Part shown: piece by piece, positions 5,961 through 8,549 of the stretch
How positions within the stretch are numbered: the stretch's first letter is position 1
Layout of the letters: every line of letters starts with the position of its first letter
Origin: Clostridia bacterium
GTDB taxonomy: Bacteria; Bacillota_A; Clostridia; Oscillospirales; Acutalibacteraceae
Direction of reading: 5' to 3'
Length of the DNA stretch: 8,549 bases
Assembly: GCA_017390825.1 (NCBI GenBank)
Contig: JAFPAK010000383.1
Location: 1-8,549 of the forward strand
Notes under the pieces: generated by a model
What the model was told of the DNA's origin: nothing
The model's database searches: none
What the model saw: the letters and a program-made list of their open reading frames with translations, nothing else
Made by a program: the position numbers and the translations under genes

Positions 5961-6870
5961 CCTCCGATGGTTTCTTTTTCTTCTTTTTCTTGCCGGGAAG
6001 CAGAATAAGGATGACAATGAAGATACCCAAAAGCAATATCAATGCAATTGCGGCATAATTACTGTCATATCCGGAATTGCTCTGTTCGAGCGTATCCGGC
6101 AATACAACGGCTGCGCTGTCGTTAGTTTCGGCAGTTGTTTCGCCGCTTTGCACGGTAGCAGGCTCTTCGTCGGGAGCAGGCGTTTCAACACCTACACGGG
6201 TGCCGCGGACTAAAAGGCGGTGAGTGTTGATACCGTACGGAGTGCAGGTTACAAGCGTGATAAGATCCCTGCCTGCAACTTTTTCAAGTTTTTCTGTGTC
6301 TGTGGGTAAAACAACATTGATCTCATCTACCTCATAAACAAGAACTGTGTCGAGCAAATGTATCTTTATTGTGTCGCCGAGCTTCACCTTGTCAAGTTCA
6401 TCAAATATCCGCACACGGGTAAGACCTGTGTGACCGGTGATAACGCAATGAGTTCCGATGCCGCCGACGGGGAGTGATGAGGTTTCAAGATGACCCAGCG
6501 CAAAATCAAGCACATTTTTTGATGTACCGTGATAAACCGGCAGTTTGACATTTATCGACTCAACTTCGAGAACACACATCGTTTCGCCGAAATTAAGTAC
6601 ATTGTAATATCCGTCAGTACTGCCGCTTTGGTTGTATTCCTGCGCTTTTTTAAGGATATCCTCTTTGTCAGTTTCCGAAAGCTCAGCAACCAAACTCTGA
6701 TATGCATCAACTGCATTCGACTGCTTTATATCAAGATAAATATCACTTAAAAACGGGTACAGAGCAAGACATAAGCCGCACAAGAAAAATAAAACCAAAA
6801 ATATAGTTTTGGTAATGCGAAATCCCTTTTTGCTTTTTCCTTTCTTGCGTGTCCTCTTTGTTCTGTTCAT
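5944..6870 (-). CDS. Class C (pilus-polymerising) sortase
   Basis: 308 residues from ATG 6870, with GAGG 6 nt upstream. A strongly basic N terminus precedes a membrane segment at about 21-41; the catalytic barrel follows with VESINVKLPVYHGTS, His147 in ITGHTGL, Cys209 in TLVTCTPYG and Arg218 in NTHRLLVRGTR. These are the class C hallmarks. A flexible acidic tail (about 227-270) leads to a second membrane segment at about 272-292 and a run of seven Lys, the usual class C C-terminal anchor. The enzyme cleaves the pilin sorting signal on the outer membrane face and joins it to the next pilin's lysine. The linker between 80 and 100 is short and I see no DPx lid motif that normally covers the active site. 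It directly follows the LPQTG pilin, its likely substrate. LPDT occurs in the tail at 257-260. Confidence 0.95.
   Translation of the reverse strand: MNRTKRTRKKGKSKKGFRITKTIFLVLFFLCGLCLALYPFLSDIYLDIKQSNAVDAYQSLVAELSETDKEDILKKAQEYNQSGSTDGYYNVLNFGETMCVLEVESINVKLPVYHGTSKNVLDFALGHLETSSLPVGGIGTHCVITGHTGLTRVRIFDELDKVKLGDTIKIHLLDTVLVYEVDEINVVLPTDTEKLEKVAGRDLITLVTCTPYGINTHRLLVRGTRVGVETPAPDEEPATVQSGETTAETNDSAAVVLPDTLEQSNSGYDSNYAAIALILLLGIFIVILILLPGKKKKKKKPSEDGREE
5961..5965 (-). promoter_or_regulatory. Ribosome binding site deciding the start of the second sortase
   Basis: GGAGG touches the ATG at 5960 with no spacer but lies 6 nt before an in-frame GTG at 5954. Normal spacing argues for the GTG, which would shorten the protein by two residues and reduce the overlap with the upstream gene from 17 to 11 nt. 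The site sits inside the coding sequence of the upstream sortase, in the codons for its SEDG tail. Confidence 0.6.
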
Positions 6871-6892
6871 TTTGCGCCTCGTTTTAATTATC

Positions 6893-6928
6893 GTATCAAG
6901 GGCAGAGAATTATCTCTGCCCTTGATAC
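6893..6928 (-). promoter_or_regulatory. Perfect 15-bp inverted repeat between pilin and sortase genes
   Basis: GTATCAAGGGCAGAG, a 6-nt loop and its exact complement form a strong hairpin 25 nt after the pilin stop codon and 22 nt before the sortase start codon. On the minus strand it is followed by GATAATTAAAA rather than a clean T-run, so full termination is doubtful. Likely roles are partial termination or a processing/stabilising structure that keeps pilin mRNA far above sortase mRNA, a common need in pilus operons. Inferred, not shown. Confidence 0.7.
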
Positions 6929-6953
6929 ATTTTATAAGGGGGTTGTTAATAAA

Positions 6954-8549
6954 TTAGCCGTTAACTCTTTTTCTTCTGATAACGAAAGCTGCAGCAATCA
7001 TCATAAGAACGCCTGCGATAACAACGATTTCAACACCGATGCCGCCTGTTTGCGGGAGGTTGATTATAGTTGATGACTTAACATTTTCTATAATCTTATC
7101 AATATCTGATGTATAATCACCATCTTCAACAACGATTTCTACTTTTTCACCTATAAGCTCATAGCCGGTAGGAGCCTTGGTTTCAACAAGATAGTATGTA
7201 CCGTTAGCAATACCATAGAAACCTGCAATACCATTCTCGCCTGTTGTGATTTCGGTTTGAGTTGTTTTAAGATCCTCTGTATAGAAGGTTACTTTATTGT
7301 CCTGGGCATCATAAAGCTCGAATGTTGCACCTTCAAGAACAGTGTCATTTTCGCTGTCGACCTTCTTGATCTGGAAGCCGTTTGTTTTGATAGTATCCTT
7401 GCCTGATGCAGTACCTACTGTATTTGATTTATTAGTATATTTGAGTTGAGCGGTGTTATCTACGCCAGTATAAAGATCTATATCTGCGTTTACTTTGGTA
7501 GTGATCTTAACAACAAGACTTGATTTGTCTTTAAGTGCTGCCATTCCGTCCGCTGTAAGTGCAACTGTTACTTTCTGACCATCTGTAGTTACTTTGTAAT
7601 GTGTACCTGATGTAAGGCCATCAACTTCTGCACTTACATACTCAAGAGCAGCATCAAGCTCATCTATGATCTCGTATTTCTTATATGTATCAATATCAAA
7701 AGGAATTGAAGATGTGATAGTCCAAACAACCTCATCGCCTATTGCTGCTGTGTCTTTATCAGCCTCTTTGCTGATAGTGAGATCGCCGCTGTTCATCATA
7801 TCAAGTTCGTAAACGTACTTGCCGTTTTCATACGTATACGTAGAAGAATCACCGGGAACAGAGAATTGTTTCGGAGTTGAATCGAGAATGTAACCATCGG
7901 GAGCATCGGTTTCTATAAACTGATAATCGCCTGCCGGAAGATCTTTAACTGTAAACTGACCCTCTGCATTAGTTACCAAACCTGTTTTATAATCTGCATA
8001 ACTACCATTTGACTTCTTCTGAAGTTTAAAGGTTGCACCCTGAAGCGGAGTTTCACCGTCTGCCGCATATTTAGTAAATGTAACATCACCATAAACAGAA
8101 TCAACTTTTGGGTAAACTTTTACATCATAGATGAAACCATCACCGTCTGGGTTTGTCATAGGAATGGTTACTTTCATGTCAGCAATAGATGTTGTAACGT
8201 TTTTTGGAATTGTTGTTGCTTTAACAACATAAGTTCCCTGCTCAAGATCTGCAAATGTTGCAACGCCGTTAGCATCAGTTGTTGCAGTTTTGCCTGAAAT
8301 AGCAGTACCATCAGCAGAACAGAGCTGATATACAACTCCTTCGAGTGCTATATAGCCTGTTGGAATTTCCATCTCTTCACCGGTAGCAGCACCTTTAACA
8401 CCAAGATCTAAAGCTTCATCATTGTTGTCTTTCTTGCTCTCATAAGTGCAGATTGTGATAGAACCTTTTTCGTCTGTTTTGATTGCTGTTGCTGCACTTG
8501 CAACTATGCAAGTAGCTGACAACAGAACTAAACATAGAACAAGCGCTGA
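6954..8549 (-). CDS. Pilin backbone (SpaA-type) with LPQTG wall-sorting signal, 5' end off window
   Basis: 531 residues are visible; the frame continues past 8549, so the start codon is missing. Visible residues 1-22 (SALVLCLVLLSATCIVASAA) are the hydrophobic core and cleavage region of a signal peptide. A prealbumin-like N-terminal domain follows, then the pilin motif DVKVYPK with Lys148 (8106-8108), the lysine normally joined to the next subunit. CnaB-like domains carry E-boxes FIETDAPDGY (Glu213) and LVETKAPTGY (Glu456), needed for internal Lys-Asn isopeptide bonds. Between them (about 253-386) is a D2-type isopeptide domain starting GDLTISKEAD. The C terminus has LPQTGG (498-503), a membrane helix and RRKR. 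This complete set fits the major shaft subunit, polymerised by the class C sortase encoded next. A tip or minor pilin may lie upstream, outside the window. A TTG at 8522 is inside the signal peptide and is not a start. Confidence 0.95.
   Translation of the reverse strand, partial: SALVLCLVLLSATCIVASAATAIKTDEKGSITICTYESKKDNNDEALDLGVKGAATGEEMEIPTGYIALEGVVYQLCSADGTAISGKTATTDANGVATFADLEQGTYVVKATTIPKNVTTSIADMKVTIPMTNPDGDGFIYDVKVYPKVDSVYGDVTFTKYAADGETPLQGATFKLQKKSNGSYADYKTGLVTNAEGQFTVKDLPAGDYQFIETDAPDGYILDSTPKQFSVPGDSSTYTYENGKYVYELDMMNSGDLTISKEADKDTAAIGDEVVWTITSSIPFDIDTYKKYEIIDELDAALEYVSAEVDGLTSGTHYKVTTDGQKVTVALTADGMAALKDKSSLVVKITTKVNADIDLYTGVDNTAQLKYTNKSNTVGTASGKDTIKTNGFQIKKVDSENDTVLEGATFELYDAQDNKVTFYTEDLKTTQTEITTGENGIAGFYGIANGTYYLVETKAPTGYELIGEKVEIVVEDGDYTSDIDKIIENVKSSTIINLPQTGGIGVEIVVIAGVLMMIAAAFVIRRKRVNG

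Noticed and set aside
5961..6017. TTG start at 6017 for the second sortase
   Set aside because: The added residues are read from the poly-lysine coding part of the upstream sortase and there is no ribosome site; ATG 5960 or GTG 5954 fits better.
5222..6750. Plus-strand frames at 5222-5470, 5598-5924, 5911-6213 and 6529-6750
   Set aside because: All are antisense to the two sortase genes, whose catalytic motifs are clear.
8520..8522. TTG at 8522 as start of the pilin gene
   Set aside because: The frame stays open to the window edge and the upstream codons encode the hydrophobic core of the signal peptide, so the gene is partial.

Overview
The window looks like chromosomal DNA of a low-to-moderate GC Gram-positive anaerobe of the Clostridia, most likely an Oscillospiraceae/Ruminococcus-type gut or rumen bacterium. 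This rests on sortases with an LPXTG-anchored pilin, AGGAGG-type ribosome binding sites, short AT-rich promoters, and a secreted protein that joins BspA-type leucine-rich repeats to a family 5 glycoside hydrolase. The assignment is inferred from protein families; there is no rRNA or other marker. Every supported gene lies on the minus strand, so the biological order runs from high to low coordinates.

From right to left: (1) 8549-6954 is a pilin backbone protein whose 5' end is cut off by the window edge. It has the rest of a signal peptide, a VYPK pilin motif, two E-boxes, a D2-type isopeptide domain and an LPQTG anchor. (2) After an 83-nt spacer with a perfect 15-bp inverted repeat comes a class C sortase (6870-5944). 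(3) A second, divergent sortase (5960-5229) overlaps its end. These three form a pilus assembly operon: the pilin is exported, sortase joins subunits through the pilin-motif lysine, and the fibre is tethered to the wall. (4) A strong hairpin separates the operon from an AraC-family regulator (5125-4298). (5) A 41-residue peptide gene (4237-4112), absent from length-filtered gene lists, follows 60 nt downstream and ends directly in a near-perfect intrinsic terminator. (6) After a good sigma-A-type promoter with an extended -10 comes a very large secreted protein (3924 to beyond position 1, at least 1308 residues). It has a signal peptide, two related jelly-roll-like domains around a beta-rich/CBM-like centre, three LRR_5 blocks, and the N-terminal half of a GH5 catalytic domain. 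The reading frame was followed codon by codon without a stop from 3924 to 1.

The theme is the cell surface: fibre assembly for adhesion, followed by a multidomain polysaccharide-binding and cleaving enzyme, with a regulator and an orphan small peptide between them. Whether AraC controls the pilus, the peptide or the hydrolase cannot be read from the sequence. The least understood elements are the 41-residue peptide, the unusual GH5 fusion, and the two intercistronic hairpins that may set the dose of sortase and regulator relative to pilin.
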